Shown here: positions 6,837-15,939 of the stretch, one piece after another
Layout: the number at the start of each line of letters is the position of its first letter
Numbering within the stretch: position 1 is the stretch's first letter
Source: Microbacterium sp. A20
Lineage (GTDB): Bacteria; Actinomycetota; Actinomycetes; Actinomycetales; Microbacteriaceae
Assembly: GCF_004794515.1 (NCBI RefSeq)
Contig: NZ_SSDF01000091.1
Span: 372,001 to 436,000 of the forward strand
DNA length: 64,000 bases
Reading direction: 5' to 3'
Notes under the pieces: generated by a model
Seen by the model: the letters and a program-made list of their open reading frames with translations, nothing else
Database searches by the model: none
What the model was told of the DNA's origin: nothing
Position numbers and translations under genes: made by a program

Positions 6837-8846
6837 TCACGCCAGGTCCCCTGCTGTCTGCACGAGGGCGTGGGAGTCGATGGCGGCGCGGATGCGGGCC
6901 ACGGCGTCCGCGATCGGGACGCCGTTCTCCTGAGCACCGTCGCGGTAGCGGAACGAGACGGTGCCCGCGGCACGGTCCTGCTCCCCCGCGATCAGCAGCA
7001 GCGGCACCTTGCCGGTCGTGTGGGTGCGGATCTTCTTCTGCATCCGGTCGTCCGAGGTGTCGAGCTCGGCGCGCACGCCCTGGGAGCGCAGCGTGTCGAT
7101 GACGTCGCCCAGGTAGTCGGCGAAGTCATCGGCGACCGGGATGCCCACGACCTGCACGGGAGACAGCCACACCGGGAAGTCTCCGGCGTAGTGCTCGAGC
7201 AGGATCGCGAAGAACCGTTCGATCGAGCCGAAGAGTGCGCGGTGGATCATGATCGGGCGCTTCTTCTGCCCGTCCTTGTCCATGAACTCGAGGTCGAAGC
7301 GCTCGGGCAGGTTCGGGTCGACCTGCACGGTCGAGAGCTGCCAGGTGCGGCCGATCGCATCGCGCGTCTTGAGGTCGATCTTCGGGCCGTAGAAGGCGGC
7401 CTCTCCGGGGACCTCGGTCAGCTTGAGGCCGGAGGCGACGGCCACGCGACGCAGCGCATCGGTCGACGACTCCCAGAACTCATCGGAGCCGATCCACTTC
7501 GCCTTCTCGTCGTCCTTCATCGAGAGCTCGAGCTCGAAGTCGGTGAGACCGAAGTCGCGCAGCATCGAGAGGATGAATTCGAGGACCTTGGCAACCTCGG
7601 CCTCGAGCTGGTCGGGCGCCACGAACAGGTGCGAGTCGTCCTGAGTGAAGCCGCGCACGCGGGTGAGACCGTGCAGGGCGCCGGAGAGCTCATTGCGGTA
7701 GACCGTGCCGTTCTCGGCGAACCGCAGCGGCAGGTCGCGGTAGCTCCGCGCACGCTCCTTGTAGATGAGGATGTGCATCGGGCAGTTCATCGGCTTCAGG
7801 TAGTAGTCCTGGCCCTGCTTGGTGATGTTGCCCTCGTCGTCGCGCTCCTCGTCCATGACGATCGGCGGGAACATGCCCTCCTTGTACGTCACGAGGTGGT
7901 TCGACGTGAGGAACAGATCTTCCTTCGAGATGTGCGGCGTGTACACGTAGGTGTAGCCGCCCTCGATGTGGCGCTTGCGAGCGTGCTGCTCCATCTCGCC
8001 GCGGATCACGCCGCCGCGCGGGTGCCAGACCGAGAGGCCGGAGCCGATCTCCTCGGGGAACGAGAACAGGTCGAGTTCCTTGCCCAGGCGACGGTGGTCG
8101 CGCTTGGCTGCCTCCTCCAGACGGTGCTGGTACGCGCGCAGCTCGTCCTTGGTCGGCCAGGCCGTGCCGTAGATGCGCTGTAGCTGCGGGTTCTTCTCGC
8201 TGCCGCGCCAGTAGGCGGCCGCGATGCGGGTCAGGTCCCAGCCGTTGCCGATCATGCGCGTGTTGGGCAGGTGCGGCCCGCGGCAGAGGTCCTTCCAGAC
8301 CACCTCGCCGTCACGCGTGGTGTTGTCGTAGATGGTCAGCTCGCCCTCGCCGACCTCGACGGAGGCGCCCTCGACCTTGCCCACCTGGGTCCCTGAGCCT
8401 GCCGAAGGGCCCTTGAGACCGATGAGCTCGAGCTTGAACGGCTCGTTCGCGAGTTCGGCGCGCGCCTCGTCGTCGGTCACGACGCGGCGCACGAAGCGCT
8501 GCCCCTCGCGGACGATGCGCTGCATCTCCTTGGTGATGGCCTTGATGTCCTCGGGCGTGAACGGCGTCTCCACGCCGAAGTCGTAGTAGAACCCATCGGT
8601 GATGGGCGGGCCGATGCCGAGGTTAGCCTGCGGGTTGATGCGCTGCACCGCCTGCGCCAGCACGTGGGCCGCGGAGTGGCGGAGGATGTTCAGCCCGTCC
8701 GCACTGTCGATCGTGACCGGCTCGACCTCGTCGGCGTCTGTCACGGTCGTGGCGAGATCCTTGAGATCGCCGTTGACGCGCATCGCGACGACGTTTCGGT
8801 CAGTGAACAGGGCGAAGCCATCGTGCGGCCGGGCGTTTTCAGGCAC
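6837..8846 (-). CDS. thrS: Threonine--tRNA ligase
   Basis: This class II synthetase charges tRNA-Thr. The 669-aa product has a short N-terminal TGS-like part, the editing-domain HSAAHVL (57-63), zinc-site MNCPMH, motif 2 region [12 protein letters not shown], and a C-terminal anticodon-binding domain. The start is GTG with a GGAGAG site upstream. Residues 146-156 ([11 protein letters not shown]) are encoded by the interspersed repeat at 8387-8409, an in-frame insertion in the editing region that looks unlike the surrounding protein. The enzyme should be essential, so the insertion must be tolerated. Confidence 0.98.
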   Translation of the reverse strand: MPENARPHDGFALFTDRNVVAMRVNGDLKDLATTVTDADEVEPVTIDSADGLNILRHSAAHVLAQAVQRINPQANLGIGPPITDGFYYDFGVETPFTPEDIKAITKEMQRIVREGQRFVRRVVTDDEARAELANEPFKLELIGLKGPSAGSGTQVGKVEGASVEVGEGELTIYDNTTRDGEVVWKDLCRGPHLPNTRMIGNGWDLTRIAAAYWRGSEKNPQLQRIYGTAWPTKDELRAYQHRLEEAAKRDHRRLGKELDLFSFPEEIGSGLSVWHPRGGVIRGEMEQHARKRHIEGGYTYVYTPHISKEDLFLTSNHLVTYKEGMFPPIVMDEERDDEGNITKQGQDYYLKPMNCPMHILIYKERARSYRDLPLRFAENGTVYRNELSGALHGLTRVRGFTQDDSHLFVAPDQLEAEVAKVLEFILSMLRDFGLTDFELELSMKDDEKAKWIGSDEFWESSTDALRRVAVASGLKLTEVPGEAAFYGPKIDLKTRDAIGRTWQLSTVQVDPNLPERFDLEFMDKDGQKKRPIMIHRALFGSIERFFAILLEHYAGDFPVWLSPVQVVGIPVADDFADYLGDVIDTLRSQGVRAELDTSDDRMQKKIRTHTTGKVPLLLIAGEQDRAAGTVSFRYRDGAQENGVPIADAVARIRAAIDSHALVQTAGDLA
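8387..8409. repeat. Interspersed repeat copy 2, inside thrS coding sequence
   Basis: This unit matches 6814-6836 at 21 of 23 positions. Read on the minus strand it encodes GPSAGSGTQ in frame within thrS, between LELIGLK and KVEGASVEV. Confidence 0.8.
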
Positions 8847-8944
8847 AGAAACTCTCCATCTGGGTCGGTGTCCAGGTTACTCGTATGAGCACGCGGTGTT
8901 GACCGCCGCGCACGCCCCATCGAAGATGCGCCGGAGGAGGGCCA

Positions 8945-9610
8945 TCAGCCTCCGGGGACGACGATTCCGGACTCGTACGCGAGGATCACCAGCTGGGCAC
9001 GGTCGCGCGCATCCGCCTTCGACATGATGCGGTTCACGTGCGTCTTCGCGGTGTGCGGCGAGATGGTGAGCGCCGACGCGATCTCCTGATTCGTCCGGCC
9101 TCCGGCGACCAGCACCAGCACCTCGCGCTCGCGGGCCGTCAACCGGGCGAGCACCTCCGCGTGCGCGCCCGGCGTCGATGGTGTGGCTCCGCGCACCGAA
9201 CGTTCGATGAGCGTGCGCGTCGCCGTGGCCGACAGCAGCGACTCTCCCGCGTCGATCGTGCGCACCGCGCGGACGATGTCGTCCGGTTCCGCGCCCTTGC
9301 CGATGAAGCCGCTCGCGCCCGCGCGGAGGGCGGCGACCACGTAGTCGTCTTCCTCGAACGTCGTGAGGATCAGCACCCGGGGCTTCCCCTCCGGTCGCGC
9401 GGCGCAGATGAGCTCGGTAGCGGCGATCCCGTCCAGGTCCGGCATCCGGATGTCCATCAGCACCACATCCGGGACGAGTTCGGCGGCGGACGCGACCGCT
9501 GCGCGCCCGGTGGCGGCCTCGCCGACCACGTGCAGGTCCCCGTCTGTGAGGATGTCCCGCACCGCCTGGCGGACCAGCGGCTGGTCGTCGACTACGAGGA
9601 CAGAGATCAT
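8945..9610 (-). CDS. NarL/LuxR-family response regulator
   Basis: The 221-aa product has a receiver domain with phosphoacceptor D53 (LMDIRMPD) and acidic pair D8/D9, and a C-terminal LuxR HTH starting at LTAREREVL. It is translationally coupled to the upstream histidine kinase gene (4-nt ATGA-type overlap at 9607-9610), so the pair form a two-component system. The target is unknown; the divergent hydrolase gene at 10930 with a dyad in the shared promoter region is a candidate. Confidence 0.95.
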   Translation of the reverse strand: MISVLVVDDQPLVRQAVRDILTDGDLHVVGEAATGRAAVASAAELVPDVVLMDIRMPDLDGIAATELICAARPEGKPRVLILTTFEEDDYVVAALRAGASGFIGKGAEPDDIVRAVRTIDAGESLLSATATRTLIERSVRGATPSTPGAHAEVLARLTAREREVLVLVAGGRTNQEIASALTISPHTAKTHVNRIMSKADARDRAQLVILAYESGIVVPGG

Positions 9611-10761
9611 CCGCGGACCCTCCGTCCGTTCGTGGGGAGGTGCACGGAGAGGACGAATTCCTCGCCCGTGCTCTCCACGGCCACGTCGCCCCGGACGGCG
9701 GAGACCCGTTCGCGGAGCCCACGGAGCCCGTGCCCGCTCGACGATGGCGGGACGACGCTCGGGTCCAGCGGATTCGCGACCGTCAGAGCGAGCGCATCAT
9801 CGACCGCGCGCACCGTCACCACGACTCGCCCCTCCGCTCCGTGCTTGTGCGCATTCGTCAGCCCTTCCTGCACGACCAGATACGCGACGTGGTCGCTCGC
9901 CGGGGACATCGTCACGGTGTCGTCCGCGCGTCGCAGGTCGATGCGGAGACCGACATCCTCGAACCGCTCGACCAGGGCGCCGAGGTCGGCGAGCCCATGC
10001 TGCGGACGGAGATCGAAGGGGTCATCCACGTCGTCCGCGCGCAGCAGCGACATGAGCCCGCCGATGTCGGCGAGCACCGTGCGCGAAGCGCTGCGGATCG
10101 TCGTGAGCGCTTCCCGGGCACGTTCGGGCTTGCTCTCCAAGGCGGACGACGCCACCCCTGCGTTGAGGCTGATCACCGAGATCTGGTGCGCGACGACATC
10201 GTGCAGATCCCGTGCGATCCGCACCCGCTCCTCCATCACCCGGCGCCGCGCCTCGTCGTCGCGGCTCTGCTCGGCACGCTCGGCCCGCTCCGTCATGACC
10301 GCGACGAACTCCCGACGCGAGCGCGCGGCATCGCCCAGCGCACCGGCGAGCAGGAGTGACAGGACGAACTGGAGCGCGGCGGAGTCGAAGAGGTCGCCGC
10401 CCATGGCGAGGCCGTTCGAGAGGAACGCGACCACCGCCGCGGCGAGGACTCCGACCACTCCCACCAGCCGTCCGCGCAGATCGACGAGCGCGTAGCAGCT
10501 GAAGGCGGCCGCCAGGAGCGCGCTGGGTGATACGACCCCGGCGAACGCGAGCACGACCGCGCAGACCAGGCTCGCCCCGAGAGCCACGAACGGCACGCGA
10601 CGACGGACCAGCACCGCCGCGGCTGGCAGGAGCGCGGGGACCAGCAGCCACCCGGTGGCCCGGAAGTCCTCGGCAGGGAACGGCAGGACGGCGAAGATGA
10701 CGACCACGGCGAAGATGATGACACTCCGCAGCGCGGCCGCGATCCCACGAGCTCCAGGCAC
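9607..10761 (-). CDS. HisKA_3-type sensor histidine kinase
   Basis: The product is about 384 aa. It has an N-terminal membrane part of several hydrophobic helices, then the phosphoacceptor H-box (RIARDLHDVVAHQ), and a GHKL ATPase with N-box QEGLTNAHKHG and G-box GHGLRGLRERV. I chose the GTG at 10761 because GGAGGG lies 6 nt upstream; the ATG at 10767 is almost on top of that site. Partner of the downstream response regulator. The sensing region is all membrane helices with no extracellular domain, so an envelope signal is plausible. Confidence 0.92.
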   Translation of the reverse strand: MPGARGIAAALRSVIIFAVVVIFAVLPFPAEDFRATGWLLVPALLPAAAVLVRRRVPFVALGASLVCAVVLAFAGVVSPSALLAAAFSCYALVDLRGRLVGVVGVLAAAVVAFLSNGLAMGGDLFDSAALQFVLSLLLAGALGDAARSRREFVAVMTERAERAEQSRDDEARRRVMEERVRIARDLHDVVAHQISVISLNAGVASSALESKPERAREALTTIRSASRTVLADIGGLMSLLRADDVDDPFDLRPQHGLADLGALVERFEDVGLRIDLRRADDTVTMSPASDHVAYLVVQEGLTNAHKHGAEGRVVVTVRAVDDALALTVANPLDPSVVPPSSSGHGLRGLRERVSAVRGDVAVESTGEEFVLSVHLPTNGRRVRG

Positions 10762-10820
10762 CGGCATCCCTCCAGTATTTCGCGGTTCTCCGGGCAACGA
10801 GTCCCCCACGAGGACGAGAT

Positions 10821-10846
10821 CCGCATACCGCGGATGCGGTACGCGG
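10821..10846. promoter_or_regulatory. Inverted repeat in divergent promoter region
   Basis: CCGCATACCGC (10821-10831) and GCGGTACGCGG (10836-10846) are inverted with one mismatch and a 4-nt spacer, between the divergent kinase gene and the hydrolase at 10930. A further GCGGATGTATGCG follows. It is a possible operator of the adjacent response regulator (inference). Confidence 0.4.
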
Positions 10847-10929
10847 ATGTATGCGTCGGGGGGACGCGCCGGCGGACCCGACGAGGAACGCTGGAACCGG
10901 GTCGCACCGCGCGACCGGAAGAGGTGTCC

Positions 10930-11880
10930 ATGAAGAAGGTCGCAAAGAGAGCGCTCATCACCGTGACGGCGATCGGCGCCGTGATCGCGGTGGGATTGGC
11001 CACCACGACGATCGTCAACGCTGTGGCGAGTGGTGTCGAAGCCGATCGCATCGAACCGTACGGCGAGACGGTGAGTGTCGATGGGCACGACATGAATGTG
11101 GCGATCTCGGGCGACGGGCCGGAGACCATCGTGTTGTTGCCCGGGTTCGGCACGCCCTCCCCCGTCATCGACTTCGAACCGCTGGTCGACGATCTCGCAG
11201 CCGACCACCGCGTGGTCGTGGTGGAGCCCTTCGGATACGGACTGAGCGACGGGACCGATCGGTCGCGAACCACGGAGAACATCGTCTCGGAGGTGCACGA
11301 GGCGCTACGGAGCCTGGACATCGACAGCTACGTGCTCATGGGGCACTCGATCGCCGGAATCTACGGCATCGAGTTCGCGCACCGGTATCCCGACGAGGTG
11401 CGGGCGTTCGTCGGCATCGATACCAGTGTCCCGGGCCAGCCCCACGTGGACACGGTGTTCCCCACCGGCCTCATGGGAGCGGCGAAGAACCTCGGTCTCG
11501 TCCGGTTGCTCACCGCGTTCGGCGGCACCGACGACGGGGAGTCCCCCTCCTCAGCGGAGGCGCGCGAGCAGATGATGCTCCTGACCAACCGCAACTCCCT
11601 GGGTCCGACCTACTTGGACGAGATGTCCCACATCCGGACCAACTTCGCTGACGCGATCGGCTCGACGTTCCCGCAGGATCTGCCCCTCCTCCTCTTCGTG
11701 GTGGCCGAGAACGAGACCACACCCGAATGGCTGTCCCTCCACGACGAGCAGGCCGCGACCGTCGCGGACGGAACCGTGGTGCCGCTGGATGGCGAGCACT
11801 ATCTGCACCACACGCACTCCACGGAGATCGCCGACGGCTTCCGGTCCTGGGAGGAGGCACGGGACTTCTCCGGCGATTGA
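10930..11880 (+). CDS. Membrane-anchored or secreted alpha/beta hydrolase
   Basis: The 316-aa product begins MKKVAKRALITV with a hydrophobic stretch to about residue 30 (uncleaved anchor or signal peptide). The hydrolase fold follows: LLPGFG oxyanion region, GHSIAG nucleophile elbow, and a C-terminal DGEHYLHHTH with the catalytic His. I preferred the ATG at 10930, after GAGGTGTCC, over an earlier in-frame start because it puts the signal at the N-terminus. It is divergent from the two-component system. Substrate unknown. Confidence 0.85.
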   Translation: MKKVAKRALITVTAIGAVIAVGLATTTIVNAVASGVEADRIEPYGETVSVDGHDMNVAISGDGPETIVLLPGFGTPSPVIDFEPLVDDLAADHRVVVVEPFGYGLSDGTDRSRTTENIVSEVHEALRSLDIDSYVLMGHSIAGIYGIEFAHRYPDEVRAFVGIDTSVPGQPHVDTVFPTGLMGAAKNLGLVRLLTAFGGTDDGESPSSAEAREQMMLLTNRNSLGPTYLDEMSHIRTNFADAIGSTFPQDLPLLLFVVAENETTPEWLSLHDEQAATVADGTVVPLDGEHYLHHTHSTEIADGFRSWEEARDFSGD

Positions 11881-11942
11881 CCGATTCAGTGCCGGTGCCC
11901 TCGGAGGCATCGCGCTTCCGAGGGCACCTGTAGCGTGAGCGG

Positions 11943-12344
11943 ATGAGCAGAGCAGTCGCGCGCTGGATCCTCGGCGCCATCGGCGTCACACACTTCGTGA
12001 GCACCCGCGGCTTCCGCGTCGTGGTCCCCGACTGGGCTACCCGGTTCATGCGGCTCGACAAGGACGCGATCGTGATCGCCTCGGGGGCGGCGGAGGTCGC
12101 GCTCGCCGCAGGACTCGTCGCGCTCCCTCGAGAACGGCGCAGGATCGGATGGGCGACCGCCGCGTTCTTCGCCGCGGTCTTCCCCGGCAACGTGTACCAG
12201 TGGCGCACGCGGCGTTCGACTCCTGGGCTCGACACCGACGCCCGGCGGTTCGGTCGTCTCTTCCTGCAGCCCCTGCTCGTCGTGTGGGCGCTGTGGGCCA
12301 CGGACGACGAGAGAGGGAACTCTCGCCGTATGCGGCGACGTTGA
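11943..12344 (+). CDS. DoxX-like small membrane protein
   Basis: The 133-aa product has about four hydrophobic segments (ARWILGAIGVTHFV, AAEVALAAGLVAL, ATAAFFAAVFPG, LFLQPLLVVWALWA) and the PGNVYQW motif typical of the DoxX-like family found in actinobacteria. The C-terminus is Arg-rich. No function is assigned; related proteins have been linked to redox or detoxification membrane complexes. Confidence 0.75.
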   Translation: MSRAVARWILGAIGVTHFVSTRGFRVVVPDWATRFMRLDKDAIVIASGAAEVALAAGLVALPRERRRIGWATAAFFAAVFPGNVYQWRTRRSTPGLDTDARRFGRLFLQPLLVVWALWATDDERGNSRRMRRR

Positions 12345-12392
12345 TCGGGTCTGTCTCCCGAAGGGACGGCCCGGGTCAGCCAGAATAGGGCC

Positions 12393-13736
12393 ATGGCCTC
12401 CCCCTCGCTCGTCTGGTTCCGAGACGATCTGCGCCTGGCGGACAACCCCGCCCTGCGCGCCGCGATCGATCGCGGTGAGCCGATCGTCGCGCTCTTCGTG
12501 CTCGACGAGGAGTCGCCGGGATTCCGCGCGCTCGGTGGCGCCGCACGATGGTGGCTGCATCATTCGCTGGAGTCCCTCGAGGGGAGGCTTCACGATCGCG
12601 GAGGTTCCCTGGTGCTGCGCCGCGGCCCGGCGGAACGCCTCGTTTCTGATCTGGCCGACGAGATCGATGCCGGAGCCGTCTTCTGGAATCGCCGGTACGG
12701 TGGCCCCGAACGGTCGGTGGATGCCGGGCTCAAGGCCGCGCTGCGAGCCGAGGGAATCGACGTCTCCTCCTTCGCGGCGTCACTCCTGCACGAGCCCTGG
12801 ACGGTCACGACCGGCAGCGGGACCCACTATTCCGTCTTCACACCGTTCTGGCGTGCGTGCCTCGCCCTTCCGGCGCCGCGCGCGCCGCTCCCCGAGCCGC
12901 GAACGGTCGACGGCCCGGCTCATGCTCCCGCATCCGATGCTCTCGACGACTGGGACCTGCTGCCCACCCGGCCGGATTGGGCCGGCGGACTGCGCGAGAC
13001 GTGGGAGCCAGGCGAACCCGCCGCCCGACGACGGCTTGCGGAATTCCTCGAACATGATCTCCCCGCCTACGACCGTGCCCGTGACGAACCCGCCGCCGGC
13101 GCGACCTCGCTGCTGTCCCCGCGGCTGCGATGGGGAGAGATCAGCCCGTTCACCGTCTGGCACGAGTCCGTCGGCATCGACGGCGCCGGTGGCTTCCTCT
13201 CCGAGCTCGGGTGGCGTGAGTTCGCCTGGCATACGCTGTACCACTCCCCCGATCTCGCGACGAAGAACCTCCGTCGTGAATTCGACTCCTTCCCGTGGCC
13301 GCCCCTCGATCCTTCGCACCTGGACGCCTGGCAGCACGGCGAGACGGGCGTGCCGTTGGTGGATGCCGGGATGCGCGAGCTCTGGCACACCGGCTACATG
13401 CACAACCGCGTCCGGATGGTCGTGGCGTCGTTCCTCGTCAAGAACCTGCTTATCGACTGGCGACTCGGCGAGGAGTGGTTCTGGGACACGCTCGTCGACG
13501 CCGACGAGGCCAACAACCCGTTCAACTGGCAGTGGGTGGCGGGCTCGGGCGCCGACGCCGCGCCCTACTTCCGAGTGTTCAACCCCGAGCTCCAGGCGAA
13601 GAAGTTCGACCCGCAGGGGCTCTACATCTCAGAGTGGGCCTCGGAAGCGCCGACCGAACCGATCGTCGACCTGGGCGAGACGCGCAAGGCAGCGCTCGCC
13701 GCGTACGACGTGGTCAAGCGGGCTCCTCGGCCGTAG
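12393..13736 (+). CDS. phr: Deoxyribodipyrimidine photolyase (cryptochrome/photolyase family)
   Basis: The 447-aa product has the N-terminal photolyase domain (LVWFRDDLRLADNPAL) and the FAD-binding domain with GWREFAWHTLYH, MRELWHTGYMHNRVRM and WQWVAGSGADAAPYFRVFNP. These match class I CPD photolyases, which repair UV pyrimidine dimers using light. It starts 48 nt after the DoxX-like gene and may share its transcript. The C-terminus faces the hydrolase at 13742 with a 5-nt gap. Confidence 0.95.
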   Translation: MASPSLVWFRDDLRLADNPALRAAIDRGEPIVALFVLDEESPGFRALGGAARWWLHHSLESLEGRLHDRGGSLVLRRGPAERLVSDLADEIDAGAVFWNRRYGGPERSVDAGLKAALRAEGIDVSSFAASLLHEPWTVTTGSGTHYSVFTPFWRACLALPAPRAPLPEPRTVDGPAHAPASDALDDWDLLPTRPDWAGGLRETWEPGEPAARRRLAEFLEHDLPAYDRARDEPAAGATSLLSPRLRWGEISPFTVWHESVGIDGAGGFLSELGWREFAWHTLYHSPDLATKNLRREFDSFPWPPLDPSHLDAWQHGETGVPLVDAGMRELWHTGYMHNRVRMVVASFLVKNLLIDWRLGEEWFWDTLVDADEANNPFNWQWVAGSGADAAPYFRVFNPELQAKKFDPQGLYISEWASEAPTEPIVDLGETRKAALAAYDVVKRAPRP

Positions 13737-13741
13737 CGCGG

Positions 13742-14485
13742 TCAGCGAGCGCTCGGCCCGAGCGGAAGCAGGTCGGCGTGGGCTGCCCTCTCATCGAGCC
13801 AGGTACGGAGGATGCGGTTGAAGAGCTCGGGGTCCTCGGCGTTCCACGCGTGGTGCATGCCGGGAGCGAGCCCGATCGTCGCATCCGGTCGCGCCGCGCG
13901 CACGACCTGCAGGCAGTCGTGGAAATAGCGCATCTCCCGCTCGCCCGCGATCGCCATGAGCGGAGCGGAGACGTCCACCAGAGAAGTCACGCCTCCGGGA
14001 TAGACCTCATGCAGCTGCTCGGCCAGCTTCGCACGGGAGATGGGCGGACAGCTCACCACGAACCGCTTCGCCTCCTCTCCCGATAGCCCGAACTGACGTG
14101 CCATGACGGCCCAGAAGAAACGCCGGTTCCACAGCGTCAGCGGACCCCAGTTCATCAGCCGCATCGACGGACGATACGGGAGCACCGACGCCCCGGTCAC
14201 GAAAGCACTTGCCACTTTGGCGGGGTGGCGGGCCGCGAGGTGCAGCGCGACCATCCCACCGAGAGAGAGCCCGACCACGTCGATCGGTTCGCCGGCCTCC
14301 CGGTCGATGAACGCCGCCAGCCGGTCGGCCACACTGTCGAAGTCGGTCCAGGGTTCGTCCCGTCTGGACAGGTACCCCGGCAGGTCGGGCGCGAGGGTGA
14401 GCCGGTCGTCGAACGCCGACGACTGCCCCGCCCAGCTCCAGCCGCCGACGGTGCCACCATGAAGGAACAGGACGGGGCGGGTCAT
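13742..14485 (-). CDS. Alpha/beta hydrolase coupled to a PadR regulator
   Basis: The 247-aa product has LFLHGGTVGG, nucleophile elbow GLSLGG and a C-terminal MHHAWN His. The start at 14485 (MTRPVLFLHGG) overlaps the PadR stop by 4 nt (ATGA). A longer in-frame start would add an unconserved leader. The coupling suggests the PadR protein controls this hydrolase's expression and perhaps senses its substrate. Substrate unknown. Confidence 0.85.
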   Translation of the reverse strand: MTRPVLFLHGGTVGGWSWAGQSSAFDDRLTLAPDLPGYLSRRDEPWTDFDSVADRLAAFIDREAGEPIDVVGLSLGGMVALHLAARHPAKVASAFVTGASVLPYRPSMRLMNWGPLTLWNRRFFWAVMARQFGLSGEEAKRFVVSCPPISRAKLAEQLHEVYPGGVTSLVDVSAPLMAIAGEREMRYFHDCLQVVRAARPDATIGLAPGMHHAWNAEDPELFNRILRTWLDERAAHADLLPLGPSAR

Positions 14486-15027
14486 GAACGCGTCTCCGCC
14501 CCGAGCCCCGATCGGAGCGCTTCCAGCCATTCGAGGTGACCGTCGTGCTCACGGAGGCCCTGATCCAGCGTCATGGAACGCAGCCAGCCCGAGCGGTCGG
14601 ACCGAACGTCCGGACGCGGGGTCTGCGCACGAATCACCCGGAGCGCGTCTCGCGCCGCCGTCGCCTCTGCCATGCGAGCGTCGATCACCGCGACGAGCTC
14701 GGGATCGTCCAGCTCACCGGCGAAGAACATCCGGGCGATGAAAGCGTCCCGCGGCACCTGTCGAGCGGGCGGAGAGACGAGCCATGCCCGCATCGCCTCA
14801 TATCCCTGGTCGGTGATGTGGTGGACCACACGATCTGGCGCGTTCGTTCCGGTCACGATCTCCGTGCGGGCGAGGCCCTCCTCCACCAGTTTTGCGAGAG
14901 TGCGATAGATCTGAGCCTTGTCGGCATGCCAGAAATAGGCTGCCGAGGTCGCGAAGGCCGCCATGAGGTCGTAGCCCGTCATGGGCCTGACGGCGAGGAA
15001 GCCGAGGATGATGCGGGAGAGCGTCAT
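14482..15027 (-). CDS. PadR-family transcriptional regulator
   Basis: The 181-aa product has an N-terminal winged helix (MTLSRIILGFLAVRPMTGYDLMAAF, then YRTLAKLVEEGLA) and the C-terminal helical dimer domain seen in the PadR-s2/AphA-like group (EAMRAWL, then DAFIARMFFAGEL). I chose the ATG at 15027 rather than the one at 15063, because family members begin at this MTLSRIILGFL segment. The inverted repeat at 15048-15067 lies just upstream, consistent with autoregulation. Confidence 0.88.
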   Translation of the reverse strand: MTLSRIILGFLAVRPMTGYDLMAAFATSAAYFWHADKAQIYRTLAKLVEEGLARTEIVTGTNAPDRVVHHITDQGYEAMRAWLVSPPARQVPRDAFIARMFFAGELDDPELVAVIDARMAEATAARDALRVIRAQTPRPDVRSDRSGWLRSMTLDQGLREHDGHLEWLEALRSGLGAETRS

Positions 15028-15047
15028 TCTCCGAGTGAAGCACGCGA

Positions 15048-15067
15048 CTAGTCGATAAGTCAACTAG
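15048..15067. promoter_or_regulatory. Inverted repeat upstream of padR
   Basis: CTAGT (15048-15052) and ACTAG (15063-15067) are inverted around a 10-nt spacer. TTGACT (-35-like) is read on the minus strand inside the element. It is likely an autoregulatory PadR operator, and it also faces the small gene at 15117. Confidence 0.45.
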
Positions 15068-15116
15068 CCCTGTGGGGTGCATAGCGGTGCAGACCAGGAA
15101 TCCGTAGTGTGCACTC

Positions 15117-15383
15117 ATGGAAGAGAATCGAGTTCCTCAGGCCACTCTCGCGTACCGGGTGACAGCTTGGGTCGTCGCCGTGTTCGTCGGTTCGGTCGCG
15201 GGTACCGGTCTGGGGCTGCTCACCCAGGACTTCTGGACCGGCCTCGTCGCCGGCGTCGCCGCCATCGGCCTGATCGGCTTCTCGATCACCCTGGCGGCGC
15301 GACGCGAGGGACACGGAACGATCGATGCCGCCCCGCCATGGACGGGCGATACGGGCGCACGCCACGATGGCGGATCCCTCTGA
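15117..15383 (+). CDS. Small membrane protein, function unknown
   Basis: The 88-aa product has two hydrophobic segments (VTAWVVAVFVGSVAGTGLGL and FWTGLVAGVAAIGLIGFSI) and a polar tail. I do not recognise the family. It is divergent from padR and sits before the tRNA terminator. It is supported by the two clean membrane segments and good codon use. Confidence 0.6.
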   Translation: MEENRVPQATLAYRVTAWVVAVFVGSVAGTGLGLLTQDFWTGLVAGVAAIGLIGFSITLAARREGHGTIDAAPPWTGDTGARHDGGSL

Positions 15384-15460
15384 ACCCGCCGCGCTGCTGG
15401 ATGCGGCGACGCGCGCGAACCGGCCCGCACTCCCCCAGGTCGCTCACTCTCCGGGCACGA

Positions 15461-15486
15461 AAAAACCCCCGGAGAACCGGGGGTTT
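15461..15486 (-). terminator. Rho-independent terminator of the tRNA cluster
   Basis: AAACCCCCGG (15463-15472) pairs perfectly with CCGGGGGTTT (15477-15486) around AGAA. Read on the minus strand the stem is followed by a run of six Ts. It lies 5 nt after the tRNA-Val gene. Confidence 0.9.
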
Positions 15487-15491
15487 GTCTG

Positions 15492-15563
15492 TGCGCGATA
15501 CTGGGATCGAACCAGTGACCTCTTCCGTGTCAGGGAAGCGCGCTACCGCTGCGCCAATCGCGC
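15492..15563 (-). tRNA. tRNA-Val (GAC)
   Basis: The cloverleaf reads GCGCGAT / ATCGCGC acceptor, D arm GCGC-AGCGGTA-GCGC, anticodon loop CTGACAC with anticodon GAC, and T-loop GGTTCGATC. CCA is not encoded. It is last in a minus-strand Gly-Cys-Val transcript. Confidence 0.95.
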
Positions 15564-15590
15564 CCGTTGGGGCTATTCAGTTTTCCCGTG

Positions 15591-15661
15591 AGGTGGCGAC
15601 GGGATTCGAACCCGTGTAAACGGCTTTGCAGGCCGGTGCCTAGCCGCTCGGCCACGCCACC
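15591..15661 (-). tRNA. tRNA-Cys (GCA)
   Basis: The acceptor is GGTGGCG / CGCCACC with discriminator T (U73), which is usual for tRNA-Cys. The anticodon loop CTGCAAA gives GCA; the T-arm is GGGTTCGAATCCC. CCA is not encoded. It is 27 nt upstream of tRNA-Val. Confidence 0.96.
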
Positions 15662-15715
15662 GTGTGGATTGACCCCACGTGCGAAGAGCCTTCCGAAGAA
15701 GACCCTCTGCACTCG

Positions 15716-15788
15716 AGCGGATGACGAGACTCGAACTCGCGACCCCAACCTTGGCAAGGTTGTGCGCTACCAACTGCGCTACATCCGC
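15716..15788 (-). tRNA. tRNA-Gly (GCC)
   Basis: The acceptor is GCGGATG / CATCCGC with discriminator T. The anticodon loop TTGCCAA gives GCC; the T-arm contains GAGTTCGAGTCTC. CCA is not encoded. First tRNA of the minus-strand cluster. Confidence 0.96.
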
Positions 15789-15821
15789 ATTTCGTTCCCG
15801 GTTGTCCCGGGCACTCATGAA

Positions 15822-15851
15822 ACATTAGCCGAAGATTCCCCCTCCGCCAAA
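15822..15851 (-). promoter_or_regulatory. Possible promoter of the tRNA-Gly-Cys-Val cluster
   Basis: On the minus strand TTTGGC (15846-15851) and TAATGT (15822-15827) are separated by 18 nt and lie 34 nt before the tRNA-Gly 5' end. The -35 match is weak. Confidence 0.4.
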
Positions 15852-15939
15852 CCCGCAGCGAATCTCGCGCGTGTCTCGCAGAGTGGTCCGTACGGCCTCT
15901 GAGCGTCGGGTAGTATCGGTTGACGTACCCCACGGGTAT

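Noticed and set aside
7000-9000. T-box or other leader riboswitch upstream of thrS
   Set aside because: Only about 100 nt separate thrS from the response regulator gene and no T-box or specifier-loop structure was seen.
15384-15470. Possible small gene between the membrane protein and the tRNA terminator
   Set aside because: No frame with a ribosome site and start codon; the bases are explained by the terminator and spacer.
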